Below the pieces are notes generated by a model. That model was given only the letters and a program-made list of their open reading frames with translations. It was not told the DNA's origin and did not search any database. Positions 8,066 through 16,704 of a DNA stretch of 51,597 nucleotides are shown here, one piece after another. Source of the stretch: DASXSB01 sp036506275 (lineage in GTDB: Bacteria > Methylomirabilota > Methylomirabilia > Rokubacteriales > CSP1-6); the NCBI GenBank assembly GCA_036506275.1, contig DASXSB010000070.1:1-51597 (forward strand), read 5' to 3'. Both the position numbers and the translations under genes were made by a program. How positions within the stretch are numbered: position 1 is the stretch's first letter; the number at the start of each line of letters is the position of its first letter.

Positions 8066-9127
8066 ATGAGCCAGGCTCTCGACCGGCAACACGTGCAGGA
8101 CTTCGCGCGCAAGGTGTTCTCCCATTACACGAGCGGGATCCTCACGCTGATGATCCACATCGGCGACCGCACGGGACTGTTCGAGGCCGCCGCCAAGGGC
8201 CCGGCCACGAGCGCGGAGCTGGCGACGCGCGCCGGGCTCGAGGAGCGCTACGTCCGCGAGTGGCTGGGGGCGATGGCGACGGGCGGCATCGTGGAGTACG
8301 ACGCGGCGTCGGGACTCTACACGCTTCCGCCGGAGCACGCCGCCTGCCTCACGGGGACGTCGAGCCGTAACCTCGCCCCCGCCAGCCAGATGATGCCGAT
8401 GCTCGCCAAGCGGCTCCCCGCCGTCGTCGAGTGCTTCACCGAGGGCGGCGGCGTTCCCTACAGCGCGTTCCGTCCCGATTTCACGGAAGCGATGGACGCC
8501 TCCTGGCGGCTGCTCTATGACGGGCTCCTCATCAAGAGCTTCCTGCCCCTCGCCAAGGGCTTGCCCGAGCGCCTGCGGGCGGGGATCAGCGCCGTCGACC
8601 TCGGCTGCGGGACCGGACACGCGATCAATCTCATGGCGCGCGAGTATCCGAACTCCACCTTCACCGGCTACGATCTCGGGGAGGACGCGATCGAGCGGGC
8701 GCGCGCGGAAGCGCAGGCGATGGGGCTCGCCAACGCCCGCTTCGAGATCAGGGACGTGACGCGGCTGTCCGCCGAGCCCCGCTTCGACCTCGTCATGTCC
8801 TTCGACGCCATCCACGATCAGCGCGACCCGGCGGCGGTGCTGCGATGCGCGGCGGCGGTCCTCGCGCCCGATGGCCTCTACTTCATGCTGGAGCCGAAGG
8901 CGTCGAGCCGGCTCGAGGACAACGTCGGCAATCCGTTCGCGCCGTACCTGTATGGCGTGAGCGTCCTGCACTGTCTCACGGTATCCCTGGCGGAGGGTGG
9001 CGCCGGTCTCGGCACCGCGTGGGGAGAGCAGACGGCGCGCCGGATGCTGGCGGAGGCGGGATTCACATCGGTCGAGGTGATCGACGCCCCCGGCCCTCAG
9101 AACAGCATCTATCTCTGCCGGCGCTGA
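8066..9127 (+). CDS. Class I SAM-dependent methyltransferase with winged-helix N-terminus
   Basis: A 353-residue protein. Residues 1-100 look like the dimerisation/winged-helix domain of the Rv2258c-like methyltransferases (ELATRAGLEERYVREWLGAM). The Rossmann domain then shows SAM motif I VDLGCGTGH near residue 180, an acidic motif II (GYDLGEDAI) and FDLVMSFDAIHD as motif IV. ATG 8066 has ACGGAGG 5 nt upstream. It follows the dehydrogenase by 11 bp and is probably expressed with it. Its stop directly abuts that of the convergent S9 peptidase, with no intergenic base. The substrate is unknown; relatives methylate small molecules. Confidence 0.87.
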   Translation: MSQALDRQHVQDFARKVFSHYTSGILTLMIHIGDRTGLFEAAAKGPATSAELATRAGLEERYVREWLGAMATGGIVEYDAASGLYTLPPEHAACLTGTSSRNLAPASQMMPMLAKRLPAVVECFTEGGGVPYSAFRPDFTEAMDASWRLLYDGLLIKSFLPLAKGLPERLRAGISAVDLGCGTGHAINLMAREYPNSTFTGYDLGEDAIERARAEAQAMGLANARFEIRDVTRLSAEPRFDLVMSFDAIHDQRDPAAVLRCAAAVLAPDGLYFMLEPKASSRLEDNVGNPFAPYLYGVSVLHCLTVSLAEGGAGLGTAWGEQTARRMLAEAGFTSVEVIDAPGPQNSIYLCRR

Positions 9128-11182
9128 TCACGGCAGGCCGGGGATCAGCTCGCGCCCGGCCTTGAAGTCGATCGTCGAGTCCTTGAAGTCGTCGTTGATC
9201 GGCTCGTAACGGCCGCCGAGGTGGTGGGCGAGGAACGCCTCCGCCACCGCCGTGAACGAGCGGCGGTTCTCGGGACGCCGCAGCCCGTGGCCTTCGTCCG
9301 CGTAATACACGTACGTCACCGGAATCCCGCGCTGGCGCATGGCGGTCACGATCTGCTCCGACTCCGACACCTTCACGCGCGGATCGTTGGCGCCGTGGCC
9401 GATCAGGAGCGGACGCACGATGCGGTCGACACGGTTGAGCGGGGAGCGCTCCTGCAGGAAACGCTGGCCCGCCTCCGTCGTATAGTCGCCCATGCGGGCC
9501 TTCCACACGCTCTGCCACGGCTTCCAGTACTCGGGAATGGTGTCGAGGAACGTCATTAGATTCGAGATCCCCACGAGATCGACCGCGCACGCGAACTTCT
9601 CGGGCGTGAACGTGAGCCCCACCAGCGCGGAGTAGCCGCCGTAGCTGCCGCCGTAGATCGCCACCCGCGTGGGATCGGCGATGCCCTGCCCGATGGCCCA
9701 GTCCACGGCGTCGATGAGGTCATCGTGTATCTTGCCCGCCCACTCGAGGTTGGCGGCGTTGACGAACGCCTTGCCGAACCCCGTCGAGCCCCGGTAGTTC
9801 ACGCTGAGCACGGCGTAGCCCCGGTTGGCGAGCCACTGGTGATTGGAGTTGAAGCTCCACACGTCACGCGCCCACGGCCCCCCGTGGACGAGCAGCACCA
9901 TCGGCAATGGCCCCGGGGGGGCGCCGCGCGGCCGCGAGAGATAGCAGACGAGGGAGAGCCCGTCGCGCGCCTTCACCACCACGGGCTCCATGGCCACGAG
10001 CGGAACGTTCTCGAGCGCACGGCGCGACGGGAACAACACCCGGGTCTTGCCGGCCGCGCGGTCATAGTGGACGTAGCGTCCGGAGGCGGCGTGGCGCTCG
10101 TAGTGGACGAGCCAGTGGCGCTGGTCGTGCGAGACCGCGACGAGGGCGACATCACCGTGCGCGGGCCGATCGAGGACGGCGATGTCGCGCCGGTACGCCG
10201 GCTCGACCGCGTGCCAGCGCTTGCGCGCGAAGTTGGCGGCGACCGCCATCGGCCGCAGCGTCAACGGAGCGAGGAAGACGTCGCCGAGATCCGCGCGCGC
10301 GTCCTCCGCCAGCACGCGCACGCGGCCGGTCTTCATGTCCTGGGCGACGAGGGCGGCCGTGTCCCGCCCCCGGGAGTCGAGCCAGTAGAGCTCGGCGTCG
10401 TCGTCGCTGATCTCGATCGCGTAGGTGGCCATGGCATCGGCGACGTCGACGCGGGTGAAGAGCTCCCACCCTCCGCCGGCGGCGCGTTTGAGATATTCGA
10501 GACCGCCGTCGTCGAGCTGACGGAGTGCGAAGCGCACGCGGAAGTGGCCATCGGTGAAGTGCGACCGGAATCCCTCGTTTTGCTGCAACAACGTGCGGCG
10601 GCCGGTGCTGACGTCGACGCGATCGATGTCGAAAAAGCGCTTATCGCGCGCGTTGTGCGCGATCAGCAGCTCGTGCGGGAAGCGATGCGACACCTGCTGC
10701 ACGTAGCACGTGACGCCCGGTCCCGGCGTGAGGGCACGGACCGTACCCCCCTTCAGATCGATCCCGTGCGCCTGCCAGTTCTCGTCCCCGCCCTGCTCGC
10801 GGAAGAAGACGACGTGACGGCTATCGGGGAGCCACACGAGCCACGGCCCCAGGCTGCGGTCGGTGACGCGCGTCACCGGACGCGCGGTGGCGGGATCGGT
10901 CACGGGCGCGATCCAGAGATTGAGCACGCCGTCGACGGGCGCGAGGAAGGCGAGACGGCGGCCGTCCGGACTGATGCGGACGACCGAGCGGTCGGGGTCC
11001 GCGAAGAGGAGCCGGCGCGGGATGAGGCCGGGGATCCCCGGCGGTGGCGGCGGTGACGGCGGCGCTGGCGACGGCGCCGCCGACGGCGGCTGTGCCCGCG
11101 ACATCCGCGCGCCACCGAGAGCCGCACCGGCGGCGGCGGTGATCGAACGCAGGAGGTGACGACGGCTCAGCCCAGGACCCAT
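9128..11182 (-). CDS. S9-family prolyl oligopeptidase/acylaminoacyl-peptidase, Tat-exported
   Basis: A 684-residue serine peptidase. The N-terminus SRRHLLRSITAAAGAALGG is a twin-arginine-type signal, so it is probably exported folded to the periplasm. Residues about 60-400 form a beta-propeller-like region, followed by an alpha/beta-hydrolase domain. The nucleophile is in GGSYGGYSA, the acid in HGANDPRV and the base His in DEGHGL. ATG 11182 has GAGGGGAGGGG upstream. It is the last gene of the long minus-strand hopanoid operon, 31 bp after the FAH-family gene. A role in the hopanoid pathway is not implied by its family. Confidence 0.88.
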   Translation of the reverse strand: MGPGLSRRHLLRSITAAAGAALGGARMSRAQPPSAAPSPAPPSPPPPPGIPGLIPRRLLFADPDRSVVRISPDGRRLAFLAPVDGVLNLWIAPVTDPATARPVTRVTDRSLGPWLVWLPDSRHVVFFREQGGDENWQAHGIDLKGGTVRALTPGPGVTCYVQQVSHRFPHELLIAHNARDKRFFDIDRVDVSTGRRTLLQQNEGFRSHFTDGHFRVRFALRQLDDGGLEYLKRAAGGGWELFTRVDVADAMATYAIEISDDDAELYWLDSRGRDTAALVAQDMKTGRVRVLAEDARADLGDVFLAPLTLRPMAVAANFARKRWHAVEPAYRRDIAVLDRPAHGDVALVAVSHDQRHWLVHYERHAASGRYVHYDRAAGKTRVLFPSRRALENVPLVAMEPVVVKARDGLSLVCYLSRPRGAPPGPLPMVLLVHGGPWARDVWSFNSNHQWLANRGYAVLSVNYRGSTGFGKAFVNAANLEWAGKIHDDLIDAVDWAIGQGIADPTRVAIYGGSYGGYSALVGLTFTPEKFACAVDLVGISNLMTFLDTIPEYWKPWQSVWKARMGDYTTEAGQRFLQERSPLNRVDRIVRPLLIGHGANDPRVKVSESEQIVTAMRQRGIPVTYVYYADEGHGLRRPENRRSFTAVAEAFLAHHLGGRYEPINDDFKDSTIDFKAGRELIPGLP

Positions 11183-11213
11183 GCGCGCGGCCCCTCCCCT
11201 CGCGCCGAGGATG

Positions 11214-12155
11214 CTAGGGCGCGACGACGCGGTTGGCGAGCACGCCGATCGACTCCACCTCCGCCTCGATGCGATCGCCGGCCTTCAGGAACTTCCCGAG
11301 CGCCGCGCCCACGCCCTCCGGCGTGCCGGTGGCGATGACGTCGCCGGGGAGGAGGGTGAAGCCCTGCGACAGCACCGCGATGCACTCCGCGACGGGGAAG
11401 ATCATCTTCGAGGTGTGGCTGGACTGGCGAGTCTCACCGTTGACGCGCAGCGAGATCGCGAGCGCCTGCGGATCGGGAATCTCGTCCGCCGTCACCAGCA
11501 CGGGCCCCATGGGACAGAAGGTGTCGAGCGATTTCCCCTTGAACCATTGCCCGTGGCGCTTCTGGAGATCGCGGGCGGTGACATCGTTCACGATCGTGTA
11601 GCCGAAGACGTGACCGAGGGCGGCGTCGACGGCGATGTCGCGCCCGCCGGTGCCGATGACGACCGTCAGCTCGACCTCGTAGTCGAGCTCCTTGGTGACC
11701 GCGTGGTGCACGATCTTGCCGCCCGGTGACAATACGCATTCCGGGGGCTTCGTGAAGTAGACGGGATGCGGCGGCGCCTCCGCCCCCCGCTCCGCCGCGT
11801 GCTCCTTGTAGTTGCGCCCGAGGCAGAAGACGTTGCGGGCGGGCCGGGGCAACGGCGCCTCCAGGCGCGCCTTGTCGGCGGCGATGCCGAGCTTGCGCTC
11901 GGCGAGGGCGCCGAGGCCGTCATGCTTCACGACGGCGAGACCGTGCTCGAGCGCTTCCCGCGCCTCGCGCAACACGTCGGACCCGCGCTGGATCAGCTCC
12001 AGCATCGTGCGCGGAAAGCCGCCGCGCCCGCGACGCACGGCACCGCGCTCGCGCGCGAGATCGGCGGCGAGGGCGGCGAGGTCGAGCACGGCGTCACCGG
12101 CGAGGGCGCCGATCTTGGCTCGCGAGGAGCCGCGGCGATAGGTGACGAGGCGCAT
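11214..12155 (-). CDS. Fumarylacetoacetate hydrolase (FAH) family protein
   Basis: A 313-residue protein of the FAH superfamily, which hydrolyses, decarboxylates or isomerises diketo acids using a divalent metal. The C-terminal two thirds carries the metal-binding region LDYEVELTVVIG (Glu, Glu) and DVTARDLQ (Asp), and the typical FCLGRNYKEHA and GTPEGVG motifs. The N-terminal 90 residues are a variable cap. The start ATG 12155 is 2 bp after the ispH stop, so translation is probably coupled. Most relatives are annotated as 2-hydroxyhepta-2,4-diene-1,7-dioate isomerase or acylpyruvase; the substrate here is open. Linkage to ispH is odd and may reflect a shared operon only. Confidence 0.87.
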   Translation of the reverse strand: MRLVTYRRGSSRAKIGALAGDAVLDLAALAADLARERGAVRRGRGGFPRTMLELIQRGSDVLREAREALEHGLAVVKHDGLGALAERKLGIAADKARLEAPLPRPARNVFCLGRNYKEHAAERGAEAPPHPVYFTKPPECVLSPGGKIVHHAVTKELDYEVELTVVIGTGGRDIAVDAALGHVFGYTIVNDVTARDLQKRHGQWFKGKSLDTFCPMGPVLVTADEIPDPQALAISLRVNGETRQSSHTSKMIFPVAECIAVLSQGFTLLPGDVIATGTPEGVGAALGKFLKAGDRIEAEVESIGVLANRVVAP

Positions 12156-12157
12156 GC

Positions 12158-13156
12158 TCAGAGCGACTGGCGAGGCACCGGCCGCAGGGGCAGCGTGGTC
12201 CCCCGCGCATGGGCGAACTGCTCGAGCTCCTGGGGCAGCGCGAAGCGGACGTCTTCCTCCACCACGTGGACCTCGCGCACGGCCACGCCGTCGCAGTGGA
12301 GCGCGTCCACCGTCTGGGTCACGAGCACTTCGGGCGTGGAGGCGCCCGCCGTCACGCCGATGCGCACGGCGCCATGCAGCCACTCGGGGCGGATGTCGCG
12401 CACGTCGTTGATGAGGTAGGCGCGGGTGCCCGCCGTCTGCGAGACTTCCACGAGACGGTTGGCGTTCGAGCTGTTGGCGGCGCCGATCACCAGCAAGACG
12501 TCCACGTCGCTCGCGAGCCGCTTCACGGCGGCCTGGCGGTTCTGGGTGGCATAGCAGATGTCGTTGCGGGAGGGCCCCACGATCTTGGGGAACTTCCGGC
12601 GCAGCGCCTCGATGACGTCGCGGGTGTCGTCCACGGACAGCGTGGTTTGCGTGAGATACGCGATCTTTTCGGGATTGGGGACCTTGAGGATGTCGACTTC
12701 GGCCACGTTGGCGATGACGTGGATGCGATCGGGCGCTTCTCCCAGCGTGCCGATGACCTCGTCGTGATCCTCGTGGCCGATGAGGACGATGGAGTAATCC
12801 TCGCGCGCGTAGCGAATCGCCTCCAGGTGGACCTTGGTGACGAGGGGACAGGTGGCGTCGATCACGCGGAGGCCGCGACTCTTCGCCTCGTCGCGCACGG
12901 CGGGCGAGATGCCGTGGGCGCTGAAGATCACGGTGGCGTCGTCGGGCACCTCGTGGAGCTCGTCCACGAAGATGGCGCCCTTGGCGCGGAGCGATTCCAC
13001 CACGTGGCGGTTGTGGACGATCTCGCGGCGCACGTATACGGGAGGCGGACACACCTCCAGCGCCAGCTCCACGATGTCGATGGCGCGCTCGACCCCCGCG
13101 CAGAAGCCGCGGGGACCGGCGAGGAGGATCTCGGCGATGTCGGAGCGCTCGTTCAT
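12158..13156 (-). CDS. ispH: 4-hydroxy-3-methylbut-2-enyl diphosphate reductase
   Basis: The last enzyme of the MEP pathway, reducing HMBPP to IPP and DMAPP with a [4Fe-4S] cluster. The 332-residue protein has the three cluster cysteines in GFCAGVERA, DATCPLVTK and DICYATQNR. The substrate-binding SAHGIS and TQTTLSVDDT motifs are also present. The length is normal, with no S1-domain fusion. It sits in the hopanoid operon 10 bp downstream of the PagL-like gene, where it would supply C5 units for squalene-type precursors. No strong Shine-Dalgarno is seen before ATG 13156. Another ATG at 13170 is out of frame and stops at once. Confidence 0.96.
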   Translation of the reverse strand: MNERSDIAEILLAGPRGFCAGVERAIDIVELALEVCPPPVYVRREIVHNRHVVESLRAKGAIFVDELHEVPDDATVIFSAHGISPAVRDEAKSRGLRVIDATCPLVTKVHLEAIRYAREDYSIVLIGHEDHDEVIGTLGEAPDRIHVIANVAEVDILKVPNPEKIAYLTQTTLSVDDTRDVIEALRRKFPKIVGPSRNDICYATQNRQAAVKRLASDVDVLLVIGAANSSNANRLVEVSQTAGTRAYLINDVRDIRPEWLHGAVRIGVTAGASTPEVLVTQTVDALHCDGVAVREVHVVEEDVRFALPQELEQFAHARGTTLPLRPVPRQSL

Positions 13157-13166
13157 GGTCGTACGT

Positions 13167-13763
13167 TCATCGGAAGAAGTAGGAAAAGCCTACCACGCCC
13201 GTCTGCGATTCGAAGCCGCGATTCGGATCACTCGTGTGACCGTTGGAGACGTGCTGGTAACGGTAGCCGGCGTAGACGGCGGCGCGATCGGTGACGAACA
13301 CGGAGATCCCGGCGCCGCCGAAGATCAGAAAGGTGAACGACGATCGGATCTCGGGAACGCTCAGATCCGTGCCCCCGGCCGCGGCCGCCGCCTCGACGTA
13401 GGGCACCACCCGGCCGAGGCCGAGGAAGTGATACCGGCCCACGACGGTGAGGCCGGCGAAGAAGGCGGGCGTGGGATCCGTGTACCGCTGGAAGAACGGC
13501 TCCAGCCCGATCTCGATGGCGCCGCGCAGGGGGCCACTTCCGATCGGCTCGAAGGGCACGAGGCCGAGGCGCGTCCCCACGTTCCAGAAGCGCAGCCCCG
13601 ACTCGAAATCGTCGAGGAGGTTGTCCTGCGCACCGTAGCCGCCCTCGAGCGAGAAGATCAGCGCGCCCTTGTGGAAGACCGCTTCCGCCTCGAAGGCGGA
13701 GGCGGGAGCGGCCAGACCGAGACACACGACGAGATTGGCGACGTACGCGCGCAATGGCGTCAC
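13167..13763 (-). CDS. PagL-like lipid A deacylase / acyloxyacyl hydrolase, outer membrane
   Basis: A 198-residue protein with a short signal peptide (VVCLGLAAPASA) and alternating beta-strand character ending in an aromatic C-terminus (FSYFFR), typical of an eight-stranded outer-membrane barrel. Near the end, YQHVSNGHTSDPNRGFE matches the PagL signature. His171, Ser173 and Glu185 have the same H-x-S and +14 Glu spacing as the His126/Ser128/Glu140 triad of Pseudomonas PagL. PagL removes the 3-O acyl chain of lipid A. The start is GTG 13763, overlapping the upstream dehydrogenase stop as GTGA. Its place in a hopanoid operon suggests outer-membrane remodelling. A plain barrel of another function remains possible. 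Confidence 0.75.
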   Translation of the reverse strand: MTPLRAYVANLVVCLGLAAPASAFEAEAVFHKGALIFSLEGGYGAQDNLLDDFESGLRFWNVGTRLGLVPFEPIGSGPLRGAIEIGLEPFFQRYTDPTPAFFAGLTVVGRYHFLGLGRVVPYVEAAAAAGGTDLSVPEIRSSFTFLIFGGAGISVFVTDRAAVYAGYRYQHVSNGHTSDPNRGFESQTGVVGFSYFFR

Positions 13764-14785
13764 GGCTCGATCAGCACCTTCAGCGCCTGGCCGCGCGCCA
13801 TGAGGTCGAGCGCGGCCGGCACCTCGGGCAGTCCCATGCGATGGGTGAGGAGACGGTCCGGGACGAGCGTCTCCGATTCGAGGAGCTCCACGGCGCGCCG
13901 GATGACCTCGGGCGTGTGGTGGAACGTCCCCAGGAGCGCGAGCTCTTCGTAGTGAACGCGGCGCGTGTCGAGCGGAATGGTGGTGCCGGGCGCGCAGCCG
14001 CCGAAGAAGAGCACGGTCCCACCGCGCGCCGCCGCCGCCACCGCCGCCTCCCAGGCTTCCGGCCGCCCGGTGGCGTCCACGGTGACCTCGGCCCCTCGCC
14101 CGGCGGTGACCGCGCGCGCGGCGCCGGCCACGTCCGCGCTCGCCCCCACGTCGATGCACTCGGCGATGCCGAGTGCGCGCACGCGCTCGAAGCGCCAGCC
14201 CGCCTTGCCGACGACGATCACGCGCGCCTTGCGCGCCGCCGCCACCATGGCGAGCAGGCAGCCGAGAGGTCCGTGGCCGAATACCACCACCGTGTGGCCG
14301 CTCTCCACGCGCGCGCGCTCGATGCCGAGGAGCGCGCACGCGAGCGGCTCCGCGAACGCCGCCCGCGCGGCCGGGATCGCGCCCGTGAGAGGAACGACGT
14401 TGCGCGCCACCAGCCGCGGTGGCAGCGCGATGAATTCGCCGTAGGCGCCGTTCACGAACAGGAGATCCTCGCAGAGGTTGGCGCGGCCGCCGAGGCAGGA
14501 TGGACACTCCCCGCACGGGGCGGAGTTCGCGGGCACCACCCGGTCGCCCTCGCGCAGGCGTGTGACGCCGCGGCCGACCGCGCTCACCGTTCCCGCCAGC
14601 TCGTGGCCGAACACGGTCGGCACGCGCGGAATCATGACGGGATGACCGCGCCGCAGCGTCTTCACGTCCGTCCCGCACGTGAGGGCAGCGTCGATCCGGA
14701 CCACGATCTCGCCGGGAGCGGGGGTCGGCACCGGAAGCTCTTCCTGACGGAGATCGCCGGGACCGTGGAAGACGAGCGCCCTCAT
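13760..14785 (-). CDS. Zinc-dependent MDR dehydrogenase, polyol/threonine dehydrogenase type (second of a tandem pair)
   Basis: A 341-residue medium-chain dehydrogenase. Catalytic zinc residues lie in ALTCGTDVK and FGHELAG, with a further Glu in FAEPLAC. The structural-zinc lobe is CGECPSCLGGRANLC. The cofactor domain shows FGHGPLGCLLAM. The sequence lines up along its whole length with the gene immediately upstream, so they are paralogues, although only this copy reads GHGPLG in the Rossmann loop. Overall type is sorbitol/threonine dehydrogenase-like. It starts as ATGA over the upstream stop and ends as GTGA with the PagL-like gene. It may act on a hopanoid side chain; this is inferred from operon position only. 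Confidence 0.88.
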   Translation of the reverse strand: MRALVFHGPGDLRQEELPVPTPAPGEIVVRIDAALTCGTDVKTLRRGHPVMIPRVPTVFGHELAGTVSAVGRGVTRLREGDRVVPANSAPCGECPSCLGGRANLCEDLLFVNGAYGEFIALPPRLVARNVVPLTGAIPAARAAFAEPLACALLGIERARVESGHTVVVFGHGPLGCLLAMVAAARKARVIVVGKAGWRFERVRALGIAECIDVGASADVAGAARAVTAGRGAEVTVDATGRPEAWEAAVAAAARGGTVLFFGGCAPGTTIPLDTRRVHYEELALLGTFHHTPEVIRRAVELLESETLVPDRLLTHRMGLPEVPAALDLMARGQALKVLIEP

Positions 14786-15786
14786 GGCGTCACGTATACC
14801 TTGAGCGCCTCCCGGCGGCGGGTGAGCTCGACGCCCTCCCCCAGCCGCGCGAGCGGGAGGCAATGGGTGACGAGATCGTGCACGATCACGGCGCCGCCCG
14901 TGACCAGCTCGAACGCCGCGCGCAATTCCGCCGGCGACGACGAATAGGTGGCCAGCAGCGTGAGCTCCCGGGCATAGAGCGCATCGAGGCCGAGCGGGAG
15001 GGTCCCGCCGCCACCTGCGAAGTAGTGGATGGTGCCGCCGTCGCGCACCACGTCGACCGCCCACGGGAGGACGGCGGCGCCGCCGCCCGTGATCACGATC
15101 TGGTCGGCGCCGCGGCCGTCGGTGAGCTCGCGCGCGGCGGCCGCCGCCATCGGTCCCGGCCCCGCCACCTCGGCGCCGAATCGCTTGGCGAGCTCCGCGC
15201 GCGACTCCAGAGGATCCGTGCCTACCACGACCGCGCCCGCCCGACGCAGGAGCTGCACGAAGAGGCAGCCGATGGAGCCGAGCCCCACCACCACCGCCGT
15301 GTCGCCGCGCCCGACGGGCGCGCGCGCGAGCGCGCGCAGGCAGCAGGCCAGCGGCTCCACGAAGATGGCGGCGGTGTCGCCGACGCCGTCGGGGAGGCGG
15401 AAGGTCGCGTGCGCCGCGTTGACGGCGGGGACGCGCACCAGCTCGGCGAAGCCCCCGGGGTCGAGGTTGCTCGTCTTGAAGGCGCGACACATCGAGGCGC
15501 TCCCGCGCGCGCAGTAGTGACAGCGTCCGCACGGCACGTGGTGGGCAGTCACCACACGGTCCCCGATCGCGAAGGGAGCGCCGGTGCCGGCGGCGACGAC
15601 GTCGCCCACCACTTCATGGCCGAAGACCGCGGGCGCGCGCGTGGCCGGGCTCGTGATCTTCGCGATGTCCGACCCGCACAGACCGCAGCCGCGCACGCGC
15701 ACGAGCAGCTCGCCGTCGCCGATGGCCGGCGTCGGCCACTCCTCGTCGACGACGCGGCCGACGCCGCGGAACACCGCCGCCCTCAC
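14782..15786 (-). CDS. Zinc-dependent MDR dehydrogenase, polyol/threonine dehydrogenase type (first of a tandem pair)
   Basis: A 334-residue medium-chain dehydrogenase. The catalytic zinc site is in GCGLCGSDIAK, FGHEVVG and VEPLACC; the structural zinc lobe is CGRCHYCARGSASMC. The Rossmann fold has VGLGSIGCLFVQ followed by Asp in GTDPLES, suggesting NAD(H). The start is GTG 15786, overlapping the hpnD stop as GTGA. The end overlaps its paralogue as ATGA. Such four-base overlaps tie both enzymes to the hopanoid genes at the level of translation. In sorbitol and ribitol dehydrogenases the same fold interconverts sugars and polyols, which fits the open-chain ribose chemistry of ribosylhopane, but no assay evidence can be read from sequence. 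Confidence 0.88.
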   Translation of the reverse strand: MRAAVFRGVGRVVDEEWPTPAIGDGELLVRVRGCGLCGSDIAKITSPATRAPAVFGHEVVGDVVAAGTGAPFAIGDRVVTAHHVPCGRCHYCARGSASMCRAFKTSNLDPGGFAELVRVPAVNAAHATFRLPDGVGDTAAIFVEPLACCLRALARAPVGRGDTAVVVGLGSIGCLFVQLLRRAGAVVVGTDPLESRAELAKRFGAEVAGPGPMAAAAARELTDGRGADQIVITGGGAAVLPWAVDVVRDGGTIHYFAGGGGTLPLGLDALYARELTLLATYSSSPAELRAAFELVTGGAVIVHDLVTHCLPLARLGEGVELTRRREALKVYVTP

Positions 15787-16673
15787 GCGGGCACCCCCGC
15801 CCCCGTCACGCGGCCGGGCCATCGCGCCCGCATCCAGCACCCGACGGCGATGGCCGCCTTGCGCCGGGCGGGCAGCGTGATGCGCTCCTCGAACACCCGG
15901 AACCGGCGCGCCTCGATCTCGTCGAGAAGGGCGCGATAGATGCGGCCCATGATCTCCGCCGCCACCAGCGAGCGCGCGTCGGCCACGGGGAAGGCGGCGC
16001 GCGCGGCCGCGTAGAAGCGCCGCGCCTCCGCCGCCTGCCGCTCCATGAGGCGGACGAAGGCGTCGCCGTAGCGGCCGGCGCGCAGATCGTCGCCGGTGAC
16101 GCCGAAGGCGCGCAGATGCTCCTGGGGCACGTAGACGCGGCCCACCCGCGCGTCGGCGCCGACGTCGCGGATGATGTTCGTGAGCTGGAGGGCCATCCCG
16201 AGATTGACCGCGTACTCGCGCGCGCGCGCGTCCGTGTAGCCGAAGATCTCGATCGCGCACAGTCCGACCGCGGAGGCGACGCGATAGCAGTAGGGATGGA
16301 GATCGGCGGCCGTCTCGTACGTCGTGTGGTCGAGGTCCATCTCCACGCCGTCGATGATCGCCTCCAGCGCCTCCCGTGGCAGCCGGTACGCGCGCACGGC
16401 GTCGGCGAGGCGGCGCGCGATGGGGTGCTCGGGCGGGGTGGCGCCCTCGTAGCAGCGCGCGACGTCCGCGCGCCAGCGCGCGAGGGCACGGCGCTGGGCC
16501 GCCACGTCCTCACCGCGCTCGGCGCCGAGATCGGCGATGTCGTCGACAGTGCGACAGAACGCGTAGACGGCGTAGAGCGCCTGCCGCCGCCGCCGCGGGA
16601 GAGCGAGGAAGCCGTAGTAGAAGTTCGAGCGGCTCCGACGCGTGAGGCGGGCGGCGAGGTCGGTCGTGCTCAT
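15783..16673 (-). CDS. hpnD: Presqualene diphosphate synthase-type (HpnD) isoprenoid synthase
   Basis: A 296-residue trans-prenyltransferase of the squalene/phytoene synthase family. It condenses two farnesyl diphosphates. The first Asp-rich motif is VDDIAD within FCRTVDDIADL, and the second is NIIRDVGAD. The opening SNFYYGFLALPRRRR matches the HpnD branch better than HpnC or CrtB. In the HpnCDE route HpnD makes presqualene diphosphate, which HpnC and the FAD enzyme HpnE convert to squalene. Neither partner is in the window. The gene follows hpnA by 31 bp and its stop overlaps the first dehydrogenase. A phytoene synthase role is less likely given the neighbours. Confidence 0.87.
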   Translation of the reverse strand: MSTTDLAARLTRRSRSNFYYGFLALPRRRRQALYAVYAFCRTVDDIADLGAERGEDVAAQRRALARWRADVARCYEGATPPEHPIARRLADAVRAYRLPREALEAIIDGVEMDLDHTTYETAADLHPYCYRVASAVGLCAIEIFGYTDARAREYAVNLGMALQLTNIIRDVGADARVGRVYVPQEHLRAFGVTGDDLRAGRYGDAFVRLMERQAAEARRFYAAARAAFPVADARSLVAAEIMGRIYRALLDEIEARRFRVFEERITLPARRKAAIAVGCWMRARWPGRVTGAGVPA

Positions 16674-16704
16674 GCGCGGGACACGGCGCTAAGGTCGAGC
16701 GCGC

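Noticed and set aside
13760..15786. A single broken dehydrogenase split by frameshift
   Set aside because: Each half is a complete two-domain MDR enzyme with its own zinc sites. They are tandem paralogues.
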